From Paraburkholderia sp. SOS3 (GTDB lineage Bacteria; Pseudomonadota; Gammaproteobacteria; Burkholderiales; Burkholderiaceae), in contig NZ_CP018811.1 in assembly GCF_001922345.1 (NCBI RefSeq), forward strand, positions 2,294,001 to 2,358,000: DNA of 64,000 nt. Direction: 5' to 3'. Positions 47,936 to 57,941 of this stretch are shown piece by piece; the first letter of the stretch is position 1, and every line of letters starts with the position of its first letter. The translations under genes were made by a program, and so were the position numbers. Below the pieces are notes generated by a model. It did no database searches. It worked only from the letters and a program-made list of their open reading frames with translations, and was not told where the DNA came from.

Positions 47936-48892
47936 ATGAACCAACGCATCCGCCGCCGCATTCTTGCCGCCGGGCTCGCCTTGACCGCCGCTATCGCGCT
48001 GCCCGCCTTGCCGGCCCATGCGCAGGCCGCGAAAAAGCCAAAGGTGGCGCTGGTCATGAAGTCGCTCGCGAACGAATTCTTCCTCACGATGGAAACCGGT
48101 GCGAAGGATTATCAGCAACACAACTCCGGCACCTTCGACCTGATCACCAACGGCATCAAGGACGAAACCGATACGGCGAACCAGATCCGCATCGTCGAGC
48201 AGATGATTGTCTCGAAGGTCGACGCGATCGTGCTCGCGCCGGCCGACTCGAAGGCGCTCGTGCCCGTCGTCAAGAAGGCGGTCGATGCCGGCATCATCGT
48301 CGTCAACATCGATAACCGGCTCGATCCCGACGTGCTGAAGTCGAAAGACCTCAATGTGCCGTTCGTGGGTCCGGACAATCGCAAGGGCGCGCAAAAGGTC
48401 GGCGACTATCTGGCGCAGAAGCTCAAGGCAGGCGACGAGGTCGGCATTATCGAAGGCGTGTCCACTACCACCAATGCGCAGCAGCGCACGGCGGGATTCA
48501 AGGACGCGATGCAGAAGGTCGGCGCGAAGATCGTATCGGTGCAATCGGGAGAGTGGGAAATCGATAAGGGCAACGCTGTTGCATCCGCTATGCTCAACGA
48601 GTATCCGAACCTGAAAGCGCTGCTGTGCGGCAACGACAATATGGCGATCGGCGCAGTATCGGCGGTGCGCGCGGCGGGCAAGCAGGGCAAGGTGTATGTG
48701 GTCGGCTACGACGACATCAACGCGATCAAGCCCATGCTGAAGGACGGCCGTGTACTCGCGACCGCCGATCAGTACGCGGCGAAGCAGGCCGTGTTCGGCA
48801 TCGATACTGCGCTGAAGGCGTTGAGCGAGCACAAGAAGCAGTCGCAGCTGTCCGGCGTCGTGGAAACGCCCGTCAATCTCGTGACGAAGTAG
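47936..48892 (+). CDS. rbsB: Ribose ABC transporter substrate-binding protein
   Basis: A 318-residue periplasmic sugar-binding protein. Signal peptide with cleavage near AHA (residues about 1-29) and no lipobox. Family features: KVALVMKSLANEFFLTMETG, VDAIVLAPADSKALVPVVKK, NIDNRLDPD, GDEVGIIEGVSTTTNAQQR, and VVGYDDINAIKPMLKDGRV. It feeds ribose (or a related pentose) to the RbsAC transporter. First gene of the rbs locus under the palindromic operator. A gap of 413 bp separates it from rbsA. Confidence 0.93.
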   Translation: MNQRIRRRILAAGLALTAAIALPALPAHAQAAKKPKVALVMKSLANEFFLTMETGAKDYQQHNSGTFDLITNGIKDETDTANQIRIVEQMIVSKVDAIVLAPADSKALVPVVKKAVDAGIIVVNIDNRLDPDVLKSKDLNVPFVGPDNRKGAQKVGDYLAQKLKAGDEVGIIEGVSTTTNAQQRTAGFKDAMQKVGAKIVSVQSGEWEIDKGNAVASAMLNEYPNLKALLCGNDNMAIGAVSAVRAAGKQGKVYVVGYDDINAIKPMLKDGRVLATADQYAAKQAVFGIDTALKALSEHKKQSQLSGVVETPVNLVTK

Positions 48893-49305
48893 GCGCGTGC
48901 AGCCGGCATGCAAAAGGGGCATGCAAGGGCGTGCAAAGGAGGCGCATGCAACCGGCGCGTCCGGATTGCGCGCCCCGCGCACAGTCATGCACGGCCTGTG
49001 CAGTACCCGCCGGGAATCGTCGTGCATGCGAGAAGCATGAATCACCGTGCAATTCCGCTACACGCGAATGTTTTTCCGTCAATTCAATAAATCCTAAAGA
49101 AATCCGCTGCGCCGCCGTTATCAGGTTAAGCGTCATGACGGCCCGCGCAGCATATGCGTCCGGCGTGGTCCGCGTTACGTCGTGTGCACCACACACGACT
49201 TCCGCGCGGCATGCCGACATGACATGCGTGGCTGCCCGGCGCCGTATCGTCCGCTGTACAACTGGCGAACGACATCCGGCGCGGCGGCCCGGAACCTTGA
49301 TCAGA
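48893..49305. other. Intergenic stretch between rbsB and rbsA
   Basis: 413 bp within the operon, without a gene. The start contains four spaced copies of GCATGCAA or close variants (48906-48955). No terminator hairpin is seen. It may contain a second promoter for rbsACRK; none was identified with confidence. Confidence 0.45.
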
Positions 49306-50901
49306 ATGGATTCGACCGACAACGACGCATCGTCCGCCGTGCTGTCCGTAACCGGGATCGGCAAAACCTACGCCGAGCCGGTGTTATCCGATATCGCGCT
49401 CACGCTACGCGCGGGCGAAGTATTGGCGCTTACCGGCGAGAACGGCGCGGGCAAAAGTACGCTGTCGAAAATCATCGGCGGTCTGGTCGCGCCCACCGCC
49501 GGCACGATGCGGCTTGGCGGCGCGCCCTACGCGCCGCCAAGCCGCACCGAAGCCGAAGCGCTCGGCGTGCGCATGGTCATGCAGGAGTTGAACCTGCTGC
49601 CGACCTTATCGGTTGCCGAGAATCTTTTTCTGAACCGTCTGCCGAAGCGCGGCGGGCTGTCGTTCGGCTGGATCGACCGGCGGCGCCTGCGCGACGACGC
49701 GCGCGAGGCGATGGCGCAGGTCGGGCTCGATACGATCGATCCGGACACGCTTGTCGGTGAGCTCGGCATCGGTCATCAGCAGATGGTCGAAATCGCTCGC
49801 AACCTGATCGGCGACTGCCGCGTGCTGATTCTCGACGAGCCGACCGCAATGCTGACCGCGCGCGAAGTCGACCTGCTGTTCGAGCAGATCGACCGGTTGA
49901 AGGCGCGCGGCGTCGCGCTCGTCTATATCTCCCACCGGCTCGAGGAGCTGGCGCGCATCGCGGGGCGCATCGCCGTGCTGCGCGACGGCAAGCTCGTGCA
50001 TGTCGATGCGATGGCTAATCTGACGAGCGACCAGATCGTCACGCTGATGGTCGGTCGCGAGATCGGCGAGCGCATCGATCTCGGCGAACGCCGGATCGGC
50101 GCGCCGCTGCTCAAGATCGACGGACTCGGTCGCGGCCAGGCGGTGCGCGACGTGTCGTTCGAGGTGCGCGCGGGCGAAATCTTCGGCGTGAGCGGTCTGA
50201 TCGGCGCGGGCCGCACCGAGTTGATGCGCCTGATCTACGGCGCGGATCCGAAGGATCGCGGCACGGTGTCGCTGGCCGCATCGCCGGGCACTACGCCCGT
50301 GCCGGTGCAGGTCGCGTCGCCGGCCGATGCGGTACGCCAGGGCATCGCACTTATCACCGAAGATCGCAAAGGCGAAGGTTTGTTGCTGACACAACCGGTG
50401 GCGGCCAACATTTCGCTCGGCAATATCGGCCGGGTGGCGCGGCACGGCATCATCGATACGGCGCGCGAAAATGCGCTCGCGAAGCAGCAGATCGACGCGA
50501 TGCGCATCCGCACCTCGGGGCCGGCGCAGCCGGTCGGCGAGCTATCGGGCGGAAACCAGCAGAAGGTCGTGATTGGCCGCTGGCTCGCGCGCGACTGCAA
50601 GGTGCTGCTTTTCGACGAACCGACGCGCGGCATCGACGTCGGCGCGAAGTTCGACATTTACGCGCTGATGGGAGCGCTAGCACGCGAAGGCCGCGCGCTC
50701 GTCGTCGTCTCGAGTGATCTGCGCGAACTGATGCTGATCTGCGACCGGATCGGCGTGATGTCGGCCGGCCGGATGACAGGCATTTTCGAACGCGATGCGT
50801 GGTCGCAGGACGCGCTGCTCGCTGCCGCGTTTGCCGGCTACCGCAGCCGCGAAGCGATGCTCGCGACGCACGAATCTCATGCCGCAGGAGAGCTGTCATG
50901 A
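49306..50901 (+). CDS. rbsA: Ribose ABC transporter ATP-binding protein
   Basis: A 531-residue double ATPase of the RbsA/XylG type. The first domain has Walker A GENGAGKSTLSK, signature LGIGHQQMVEIARNL and Walker B LILDEPTAMLT. The second has a degenerate Walker A (GLIGAGRTELMRL), signature LSGGNQQKVVIGRWL and Walker B LLFDEPTRGIDVGAK. Loss of a good second Walker A is normal for the family. ATG at 49306 opens MDSTDNDASSAVLSV; its stop overlaps rbsC in ATGA. Confidence 0.93.
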   Translation: MDSTDNDASSAVLSVTGIGKTYAEPVLSDIALTLRAGEVLALTGENGAGKSTLSKIIGGLVAPTAGTMRLGGAPYAPPSRTEAEALGVRMVMQELNLLPTLSVAENLFLNRLPKRGGLSFGWIDRRRLRDDAREAMAQVGLDTIDPDTLVGELGIGHQQMVEIARNLIGDCRVLILDEPTAMLTAREVDLLFEQIDRLKARGVALVYISHRLEELARIAGRIAVLRDGKLVHVDAMANLTSDQIVTLMVGREIGERIDLGERRIGAPLLKIDGLGRGQAVRDVSFEVRAGEIFGVSGLIGAGRTELMRLIYGADPKDRGTVSLAASPGTTPVPVQVASPADAVRQGIALITEDRKGEGLLLTQPVAANISLGNIGRVARHGIIDTARENALAKQQIDAMRIRTSGPAQPVGELSGGNQQKVVIGRWLARDCKVLLFDEPTRGIDVGAKFDIYALMGALAREGRALVVVSSDLRELMLICDRIGVMSAGRMTGIFERDAWSQDALLAAAFAGYRSREAMLATHESHAAGELS

Positions 50902-51992
50902 TCGAACGGCCTCGCATCGGAATGAGCAAGGAGCCCGGCGCCGGCGGCGCCACCGGCAACGGCACATCGGCGGGCGGCGCAGGTCGCACGAACGCCGCAT
51001 CGCCCTCCGTGGCGCCCGATCCGTCCGCCGCGCTCGCGAGCGGCAAGCCGGCGGGCACACGCCTCGGGTTCTCCAACTACCTCGGCTTCGCGGGCGCGCT
51101 CGCCGCGATGATCGCGCTGTTTTCGGTGCTGAGTTCGCATTTCCTGACCTACGACACGTTCATCACGATCGCCAATCAGATTCCCGACCTCGTCGTGATG
51201 TCGGTCGGCATGACCTTCGTGCTGATCATCGCGGGCATCGACCTGTCGGTTGGCTCGGTGCTCGCGCTCGGCGCATCGGTCGTGAGCGTCGCGTCGCTGA
51301 AGTGGGGTCTCGGCCCGCTGCCGGCGGCCGCGATCGGCCTTGCCGCCGCCGCGCTGACGGGCACGGTGACCGGTGCGGTGACGGTCGGCTGGCGCATTCC
51401 GTCGTTCATCGTGTCGCTCGGCGTACTCGAAGCGGCACGCGGCCTCGCGTACCAGATGACGAACTCGCGCACGGCGTATATCGGCGACGCGTTCGACTTC
51501 CTGTCGAACCCGATCGCGCTCGGCATCTCGCCGGCGTTCCTGATCGCGGTCGCGGTGATGATCGTCGCCCAGCTCGTGTTGACGCGCACGGTATTCGGGC
51601 GGTATCTGGTCGGAATCGGCACGAACGAGGAAGCGGTGCGACTCGCGGGCGTCAATCCGCGGCCGTACAAGGTCATCGTATTTGCGTTGATGGGCGCGCT
51701 GTCGGGGCTCGCGGCGCTGTTCCAGATTTCACGGCTCGAGGCGGCGGACCCGAACGCGGGCGTCGGTCTCGAACTGCAGGTCATTGCCGCTGTCGTGATC
51801 GGCGGCACGAGTTTGATGGGTGGACGCGGGTCGGTGATCAGCACGTTTTTTGGCGTGTTGATCATCTCGGTGCTGGCGGCGGGCCTTGCGCAGATTGGCG
51901 CAAACGAGCCAACCAAGCGCATCATTACGGGCGCGGTAATCGTCGTGGCGGTCGTTCTCGACACGTATCGCAGCCGTCGCAAACGCGCATGA
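50898..51992 (+). CDS. rbsC: Ribose ABC transporter permease
   Basis: A 364-residue inner-membrane permease with about eight to ten hydrophobic segments. Family motifs: TFVLIIAGIDLSVGSVLALG, GWRIPSFIVSLGVLEAARGL, and the conserved NEEAVRLAGVNPRPYKVIVF loop. The first 50 residues are Gly/Ala/Ser-rich and disordered. ATG at 50898 overlaps the rbsA stop in ATGA. It forms the channel with RbsA and RbsB. Confidence 0.93.
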   Translation: MIERPRIGMSKEPGAGGATGNGTSAGGAGRTNAASPSVAPDPSAALASGKPAGTRLGFSNYLGFAGALAAMIALFSVLSSHFLTYDTFITIANQIPDLVVMSVGMTFVLIIAGIDLSVGSVLALGASVVSVASLKWGLGPLPAAAIGLAAAALTGTVTGAVTVGWRIPSFIVSLGVLEAARGLAYQMTNSRTAYIGDAFDFLSNPIALGISPAFLIAVAVMIVAQLVLTRTVFGRYLVGIGTNEEAVRLAGVNPRPYKVIVFALMGALSGLAALFQISRLEAADPNAGVGLELQVIAAVVIGGTSLMGGRGSVISTFFGVLIISVLAAGLAQIGANEPTKRIITGAVIVVAVVLDTYRSRRKRA

Positions 51993-52205
51993 AGCGTATG
52001 AAAATCGTATGGAAAGTGCGTCAGCGAAAACTTGTATCGAATGAAAGCCACGCGCGGCATGTACGATAAGCGTTGCGTCGCGCGGCAGATCGCAACGCGG
52101 GTCCGCGGGACGGCGTGCCGGTTGCGGCGCCGTGCGGGCGGCGAGCGGTACGGCGCGACAATGCGCATCGATTAGCGGTGAAATCAGGCAGGGGAGCAAC
52201 AGGTT

Positions 52206-53240
52206 ATGGCGACGATCAAGGATGTAGCGGCAGCGGCCGGCGTGTCGTTCACGACGGTGTCGCATGTCGTGAACAACTCGCGGCCCGTTTCGGCGGATGT
52301 GCGCGCGAAGGTCGAACGCGCGATTCGCCAGCTGAACTATGTGCCGTCGGCAGTCGCGCGCTCGCTCAAGGCGCGTTCGACCGCGACGATCGGCCTTGTG
52401 GTGCCGAACAGCACGAATCCGTATTTCGCGGAACTCGCGCGCGGCATCGAGGACGGTTGCGCGCGCAACGGCTACTGCGTGTTTTTCTGCAACTCCGACG
52501 ACGATCCGTCGAAGCAGCGCAGCTACCTGCGCGTGCTGCAGGAAAAGCGCATCGATGGCCTCATCGTCGCATCCGCCGGCGACGACGCAGTGCTGGCGAA
52601 GACGCTCGCCGATTCGCGCGAACCGCTCGTCATCGTCGATCGCAACATCGAAGGCGTGAATGCCGATCTCGTGCAGATCGACCACGAAAAAGGCGCGTAT
52701 CTGGCTACGCGTCACCTGCTGCAACTCGGTCACGTGAAGATCGGCTGTATCACGGGGCCGATCGAGACCGCGGTCAGCGCGATGCGCGTGCACGGCTTCA
52801 TTCGCGCGATGTCCGAGCGCGGCATCGAGTTCGCGCCCGAGGCGATCGTCGAAAGCGATTTTTCGGGGATGGGCGGCCACTGGGCCGCGAGCCGGCTGTT
52901 CGACACGATCCAGCCGTCGGCGATTTTCGCGTGCAACGACATGATGGGCATCGGCGCGCTGCGCGCGGCGGCCGAGCGCGGCATCGAAGTGCCGCGCGAC
53001 TGTTCGATCATCGGCTTCGACGATATCGAGCTTGGCAGCTTCACTTACCCGGCGTTGTCGACGGTCGGCCAGTCGGTGCGGGCGCTCGGCGACATGGCCG
53101 CGCAAACGCTGATCGAGCGGATTGCCGGCGGCGCGTCGAGCACGCCGCCTGGCCGGCGCCGCGTGATTGCGCCGCGTCTTGTATTGCGCGAGTCGACCGC
53201 GGCTTTTGCGGGCGCGCGGCGCGGCGGTGTCGCCGCCTAG
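52206..53240 (+). CDS. rbsR: LacI-family regulator of the rbs locus
   Basis: A 344-residue LacI/PurR-family repressor. HTH: MATIKDVAAAAGVSFTTVSH then VVNNSRPVSADVRAKV; the hinge and effector domain follow (TIGLVVPNSTNPYFAELARG, VVPNS, and CGIIGFDDIELGSFTYP-like sequence). Position between rbsC and rbsK and the perfect palindrome before rbsB identify it as the ribose repressor RbsR. In E. coli ribose releases RbsR from DNA. The start at 52206 has GGGAG upstream. Confidence 0.92.
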   Translation: MATIKDVAAAAGVSFTTVSHVVNNSRPVSADVRAKVERAIRQLNYVPSAVARSLKARSTATIGLVVPNSTNPYFAELARGIEDGCARNGYCVFFCNSDDDPSKQRSYLRVLQEKRIDGLIVASAGDDAVLAKTLADSREPLVIVDRNIEGVNADLVQIDHEKGAYLATRHLLQLGHVKIGCITGPIETAVSAMRVHGFIRAMSERGIEFAPEAIVESDFSGMGGHWAASRLFDTIQPSAIFACNDMMGIGALRAAAERGIEVPRDCSIIGFDDIELGSFTYPALSTVGQSVRALGDMAAQTLIERIAGGASSTPPGRRRVIAPRLVLRESTAAFAGARRGGVAA

Positions 53241-53370
53241 GCGAGGCCTCGACCCGACAGATCTGCCGCGCCGCGCCGGCTACGCGCAGACGCGCAAGCT
53301 GCTGCCGGGCCGCGTGGCACGAGGCGAGGCGCTAAAGCGTCATGGCTGATCGAATTTCAGGAGACAAGCA

Positions 53371-54303
53371 GTGGCATCAAACGAAGCAGGCGCTCGCGTA
53401 GCCGTTGTCGGCAGCCTCAACATGGACCTCGTCGCGCGCGCGCCGCGCATGCCGCAGCCGGGAGAAACGCTGGCCGGGCACACGTTCGCCCAGGTGCCGG
53501 GCGGCAAGGGCGGCAATCAGGCAGTGGCCGCCGCGCGCCTTGGCGCGCGCGTCGCGATGGTGGGCTGCGTCGGCAACGATGCGAACGGCGCGCAGTTGCG
53601 CAAGGGGCTCGAGGCGCAGCGGATCGACTGCGCGGCGCTCGAGACGAGCACTGGCGTGCCAACCGGAGTCGCGCTGATCATCGTCGACGATGGCTCGCAG
53701 AATGCGATCGTGATCGTGGCCGGCAGCAACGGAGAAGTGACGCCGGCGACCATCGCGCGTCACGAGGCCGTGCTGGCCGCCGCCGAGGTGGTGGTATGCC
53801 AGCTCGAAACCCCGCCGCAGACCGTCGAGGCGGCGCTCGCAGCCGCGCACCGGCTCGGCAAGACCGTCGTGCTGAATCCGGCACCCGCGACCGGGCCGCT
53901 GCCGCCGCACTGGCTGCCGCTGATCGACTACCTGATTCCGAACGAACTCGAAGCGGCGACGCTCACGGGCCTGCCGGTGCGCACGCCCGATGAAGCGGCG
54001 GCGGCCGCTGCGTCGCTGCGCAAGGCCGGCGCGCGCAACGTCATCATCACGCTCGGCGCGCAAGGCGTGCTGGCGGCGCTTGACGATGCCGCGCCCGCGC
54101 ATTTTGCCGCACCACGCGTGGCCGCCGTCGACACGACCGCGGCCGGCGATACTTTCATCGGCGGCTTTGCCGCGCAACTCGCGCAACGTGTGCCGGTCGA
54201 CGACGCGATTCGCTTCGCGCAGCGCGCGGCGGCAATCTCCGTGACGCGCGCCGGCGCGCAGCCGTCCATTCCGACTCGACAAGAAGTCGACGCAAGCCAC
54301 TAG
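53371..54303 (+). CDS. rbsK: Ribokinase
   Basis: A 310-residue PfkB-family ribokinase that phosphorylates D-ribose to ribose 5-phosphate. Substrate and fold motifs: AVVGSLNMDLVARAPRMPQPG, GGKGGNQAVAAARLG, and the C-terminal nucleotide motif DTTAAGDTFIGGFAAQL with the catalytic Asp. GTG at 53371 is preceded by AGGAG. It follows rbsR by 130 bp in the same orientation and completes the ribose pathway rbsBACRK. Confidence 0.93.
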   Translation: MASNEAGARVAVVGSLNMDLVARAPRMPQPGETLAGHTFAQVPGGKGGNQAVAAARLGARVAMVGCVGNDANGAQLRKGLEAQRIDCAALETSTGVPTGVALIIVDDGSQNAIVIVAGSNGEVTPATIARHEAVLAAAEVVVCQLETPPQTVEAALAAAHRLGKTVVLNPAPATGPLPPHWLPLIDYLIPNELEAATLTGLPVRTPDEAAAAAASLRKAGARNVIITLGAQGVLAALDDAAPAHFAAPRVAAVDTTAAGDTFIGGFAAQLAQRVPVDDAIRFAQRAAAISVTRAGAQPSIPTRQEVDASH

Positions 54304-54681
54304 GCGCACGGGACGACGCACCGCACCACGACGCTTGCGCGCAATGCGCCGCAGGCGCGTACAACGCGCACCGCATCCCGGCGCGTGCCGGGTCTCCGCA
54401 CCTTTGCTTCACCCCTCATGCGCGCCGCTTTTGCGCCCGCTTCATCTCGACGCTTCGCTCGGCAAGGCACGGCTTCGGCTGCCGGGCGTCGTCATTACTA
54501 CAATTTGATGTACGTCGATTGTAGTAATTGCAATTGCGCCGTGCATATTCCTCATACCATATAGAAATTTCAAGATTTTTATAACCCTGTCGTAAACAAC
54601 CTCAGAGCGTCTCATCCTGTTCTCGGGATCAAGGCGCCAGAACTGCGCACGCAGCATCACTCTCGACGGGAGACAAACGAC
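54304..54681. other. Intergenic region upstream of the chemoreceptor gene
   Basis: About 380 bp. The first part is GC-rich; the second part (54490-54600) is AT-rich and contains the 11-bp inverted repeat. No sigma-28 promoter (TAAA-N15-GCCGATAA) or terminator was found. Confidence 0.45.
54494..54528. promoter_or_regulatory. 11-bp-arm inverted repeat upstream of the chemoreceptor gene
   Basis: ATTACTACAAT and ATTGTAGTAAT are perfect inverted arms with a 13-bp spacer, 154 bp before the ATG. The AT-rich arms suggest a regulator site or the terminator-like end of rbsK transcription; no T-run follows. Confidence 0.55.
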
Positions 54682-56496
54682 ATGAGCAAAGGCATTACGA
54701 TCAAGGCGCGGATTGGCGTGGCGATGGCTTTTCTGGCCGTGCTGCTTGCTGTAATCAGTGCGCTTGGCCTCTTCGGCATGAGCCGCACGAACGACGCGTT
54801 GTCCGGTATGTACCGGAATTCGATGCCGTCGGTGGCCGCAATCGACAAGACAGAGATCTACGCGGGCCGCGAACGCCTGGCGCTGGACCGCGCGGCGCTG
54901 CAGATCGGCACGCCCGCGGCGAAGGCGACGATCGACCGCGCGCACATGCTGCATGGCCTGGCCGAGGAGGGCTGGAAGCAATATCTCGCGCTGCCGCGCG
55001 CTGCCGGCGAGGACCGGATCGCGCAGGGCGTGGCCGCGAAGCGCGAAACGTACTATCAGGCGATCGACGCATTTGCCGCGACCATTATCGCGAACGATCA
55101 GAGCAAGCTCGTCGACGGTGCGAACCGCTTGCAGGTTGCCTACAACGATATGGCGAACGCGGCGGCCGATCTGCGCAAGATCCAGTTCGAACAGGCGCAG
55201 ACCGGCTTCGACGCATCGCAGTCGAGTTTCAACACGTTCCGTGTCGTCAGCATCGCGGCGCTCGTCGCCGGCATGATCGCGGCATTCCTCTCGTACCTGA
55301 CGCTGCGCCGCGCGATCGCGCGCCCGCTTGCCGAGGCGCTCGACCACTTCGACGCGATCGCCGCTGGCGATCTGCGCCGGCCGGTCGTCGCGAAATCGCG
55401 CGACGAGATGGGGCAACTGATCGCAGGCCTCGCAAAGATGCAGAAGAGCCTGATCGCGACGGTGCGCACGGTCCGCTCGGGCAGCGACTCGATTGCCACC
55501 GCGACGCGCGAGATCGCAGCCGGCAACATCGATCTGTCGTCGCGCACCGAGGAACAGGCGTCGGCGTTGCAGGAGACGGCCGCGAGCATGGAGCAACTGA
55601 CCGGCACCGTGAAGCAGAACGCCGAGAATGCGCGCCAGGCGAGCGCGCTGGCCGCGAATGCATCGGAGATCGCGAACAAAGGCAGCGGCGTGGTCGGCCA
55701 GGTGGTCGGCACGATGGGCGAAATCAATCAAAGCTCGGCGAAGATCGCCGACATCATTACGATCATCGAAGGCATTGCGTTCCAGACCAATATTCTCGCG
55801 CTGAACGCGGCCGTCGAAGCGGCGCGGGCGGGCGAGGAAGGGCGCGGCTTCGCGGTGGTCGCGGGCGAGGTGCGCAGCCTTGCGCAACGCTCGTCGGCGG
55901 CGGCGAAGGAGATCAAGGAATTGATCGACACGTCGGTCGATCGTGTGCAGTCAGGCTCAGCGCTCGTCGACGAGGCGGGCCGCACGATGACCGAAATCAT
56001 CGGTGCGGTGCAGCGTGTGACCGACATCATGGGCGAGATCGCCGCGGCGTCGTCCGAACAGAGCGGCGGCATCGATCAGGTGGCACGCGCGGTCGCGCAG
56101 ATGGACGAAGCCACGCAGCAGAACGCGGCGCTCGTCGAACAGGCCGCCGCTGCGGCACAGTCGCTCGAAGACCAGGCGCAGAAACTGCGCGGCGCGGTCG
56201 CCGTGTTCGACATCGAGGAGGGCGCCGCCGATGCTGCCGGCGGCAGCGCGGCGCGCGGCAAGGCAATGGCGCTGCCCGCATCGGCTGCGCATAAGCCGGC
56301 CGTGCAAAGCGCGGTGCCGCAGCGCGCAGCGCACAAGGGCGTGCAGAAGGCCGCTGCTCGCCGGGTCGTACCCGCCAGCGCTTCGCCCGCAATGCACCAT
56401 GAAAGCCGCGTCACGCCGGCGATGCCCGTCGCTTCGGGTGCGGCTGTGCAGACCGCCGGCGCGAGCGCGGCGGAGCAGGATTGGGAGACGTTTTAA
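54682..56496 (+). CDS. Methyl-accepting chemotaxis protein
   Basis: A 604-residue chemoreceptor. Membrane helix 1 (about 10-30), a periplasmic four-helix-bundle-type domain of about 160 residues, membrane helix 2 (about 190-210), a HAMP domain ([20 protein letters not shown]) and a methyl-accepting signalling domain with the tip hairpin [20 protein letters not shown] and [20 protein letters not shown]. The C-terminus ends in DWETF, the CheR/CheB docking pentapeptide type, so it is likely a high-abundance receptor. The tail of about 80 residues before this is Ala/Pro-rich linker. Ligand unknown. No che genes adjacent. Confidence 0.93.
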   Translation: MSKGITIKARIGVAMAFLAVLLAVISALGLFGMSRTNDALSGMYRNSMPSVAAIDKTEIYAGRERLALDRAALQIGTPAAKATIDRAHMLHGLAEEGWKQYLALPRAAGEDRIAQGVAAKRETYYQAIDAFAATIIANDQSKLVDGANRLQVAYNDMANAAADLRKIQFEQAQTGFDASQSSFNTFRVVSIAALVAGMIAAFLSYLTLRRAIARPLAEALDHFDAIAAGDLRRPVVAKSRDEMGQLIAGLAKMQKSLIATVRTVRSGSDSIATATREIAAGNIDLSSRTEEQASALQETAASMEQLTGTVKQNAENARQASALAANASEIANKGSGVVGQVVGTMGEINQSSAKIADIITIIEGIAFQTNILALNAAVEAARAGEEGRGFAVVAGEVRSLAQRSSAAAKEIKELIDTSVDRVQSGSALVDEAGRTMTEIIGAVQRVTDIMGEIAAASSEQSGGIDQVARAVAQMDEATQQNAALVEQAAAAAQSLEDQAQKLRGAVAVFDIEEGAADAAGGSAARGKAMALPASAAHKPAVQSAVPQRAAHKGVQKAAARRVVPASASPAMHHESRVTPAMPVASGAAVQTAGASAAEQDWETF

Positions 56497-57179
56497 GGCG
56501 CACGCGTCCCGGTTCGGCGTTTTGTTGCACGATTTGACGCGGTCGTGGCCGGCGTCGCGTCAAATCGGTTTCATGACGGCCGGCTCGTTGACGCTTGCGC
56601 AACGGTCGGCGGCGCACCCGGATTCCGCTGCGTACGGCATTGCCGAAAGCCGAAAACCGATAATCGATAGCCAGCGCCTATGCGCGGTATCAGTCCCTCG
56701 CGGCGAACCGTTCCTCAACGCCGAACCGCCGGCGTCACGATCCTTTTGGCATTCTCTACACCCGAATCGACCCGCCGCGAAATTGTTCCGGTACATTGGC
56801 GGGCACGGTAGTGGAGTGTCTCCATCGGTGCGTGTACGCAAGTTGCTATACGAGTCGCGTTGCGCCTCGTTTGTCACTGTCACGCGTGTCCGCAAGCGTA
56901 CCGACCGGTATGGACGCGGACCCGCATCGGCACCGGAAGGCGTCCATAATCCGCGAAAGGCGGCGGCGTTTCGTCATTTGCATGCGTTTCTGCGTTTGCG
57001 GATTCGAGCCAGACGAGGCGCATGTCGTTTTGCATCGGTTTTCCGTTCGATACGGCCGTTGAGCATCGCCATTCGACGCGGTAGTTGCGAACACCGCGGT
57101 TAAGCACCAGGTTTAGTCATCGGGTTGAAGCATCGGGTTCAAGCATCGGGTTGAAGCACGACAGCCAGAAAGGAACGCC
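56497..57179. other. Intergenic region between chemoreceptor and hydratase genes
   Basis: About 680 bp with no gene I can support. GC is somewhat lower than average. The last 60 bp contain the three-copy tandem 13-mer (57118-57156), which ends 23 bp before the next start. Confidence 0.5.
57118..57156. repeat. Three tandem 13-bp repeats before the hydratase gene
   Basis: CATCGGGTTGAAG is repeated three times in a row, the middle copy with one change (GGGTTCAAG). It ends 23 bp before the ATG, close to the ribosome binding site. Confidence 0.88.
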
Positions 57180-57941
57180 ATGACGCAACAAGACCTCGCG
57201 CAACGCCTGATCTCGGCGCGCCGCCAGCACCGCGCCATCGAATCGCTGCCTTCGGGCTGCCTGCCGCCTGACGCGGCGACCGCGTACGCGATCCAGCAGG
57301 CCGTACTCGACGGCCTCGGGTGCGCAACCGGCGCCTGGAAAATCGGTGCCCGTTCGCCGGGCGGCGACGCGTCCGGTGCGCCGATTCCGGCGCCGCTCAC
57401 GTTCGCGTCGCCGGCGCGCATCGAGCACCAGTCGTTCTTTCGTGTGCTGATCGAACTCGAAATTGCGTTCCGTTTTGCCGAACCCGTCGCTCCGCGCGCT
57501 CAGACCTATGCGCGCGACGAAGTGCTGGCGCTCGTCGGCACCGTGTTGCCCGCCATCGAAATCGTCGATAGCCGCTTTGCCGAATGGCCGAATGTCGCTC
57601 CGCTCGCGCAGCTTGCCGACGCACAGAACAACGGCGCGCTCGTGACCGGCCATCCGGTCAGCTATGCGGGCTTCGCGCGCGGTTTCGACTTCGTTTCTCC
57701 CGAACTCGAACTGACGTTCGACGGCGCATCGCTCGTGCCGGAAGCGCCCGGCAATCCCGCTGGCGATCCGCGCGAACTGCTCGTCTGGTTCGTCAACCAT
57801 TGCGCGGCGATGAGCATCACGATCGACCCGTCCTGGACGATTACAACCGGCTCGTACGTCGGCGCGCACATGATCGGCGCACCGGGTACGGTGCGCGGAC
57901 ATATCGACGGCCTTGGCGAAGTCGAAGTCGAACTGCTCTGA
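57180..57941 (+). CDS. 2-keto-4-pentenoate hydratase-type protein (fumarylacetoacetase fold)
   Basis: A 253-residue protein of the FAH/hydratase family (MhpD-like), about normal length. Metal and substrate motifs are FRVLIELEIAFRF (the ExE pair) and LPAIEIVDSRF, with GAWKIGA near the N-terminus and TTGSYVGAHMIGAPGTVRGHI at the C-terminus. Such enzymes hydrate 2-hydroxy-2,4-dienoates in aromatic or hydroxyacid degradation. It stands alone here, with no other pathway gene beside it. Start ATG at 57180 has AAAGGA upstream. Confidence 0.88.
   Translation: MTQQDLAQRLISARRQHRAIESLPSGCLPPDAATAYAIQQAVLDGLGCATGAWKIGARSPGGDASGAPIPAPLTFASPARIEHQSFFRVLIELEIAFRFAEPVAPRAQTYARDEVLALVGTVLPAIEIVDSRFAEWPNVAPLAQLADAQNNGALVTGHPVSYAGFARGFDFVSPELELTFDGASLVPEAPGNPAGDPRELLVWFVNHCAAMSITIDPSWTITTGSYVGAHMIGAPGTVRGHIDGLGEVEVELL

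Noticed and set aside
54442-55887. Long minus-strand frame opposite the chemoreceptor
   Set aside because: Antisense shadow of a well-supported chemoreceptor gene; sequence is Arg/Ala/Val-rich low complexity.
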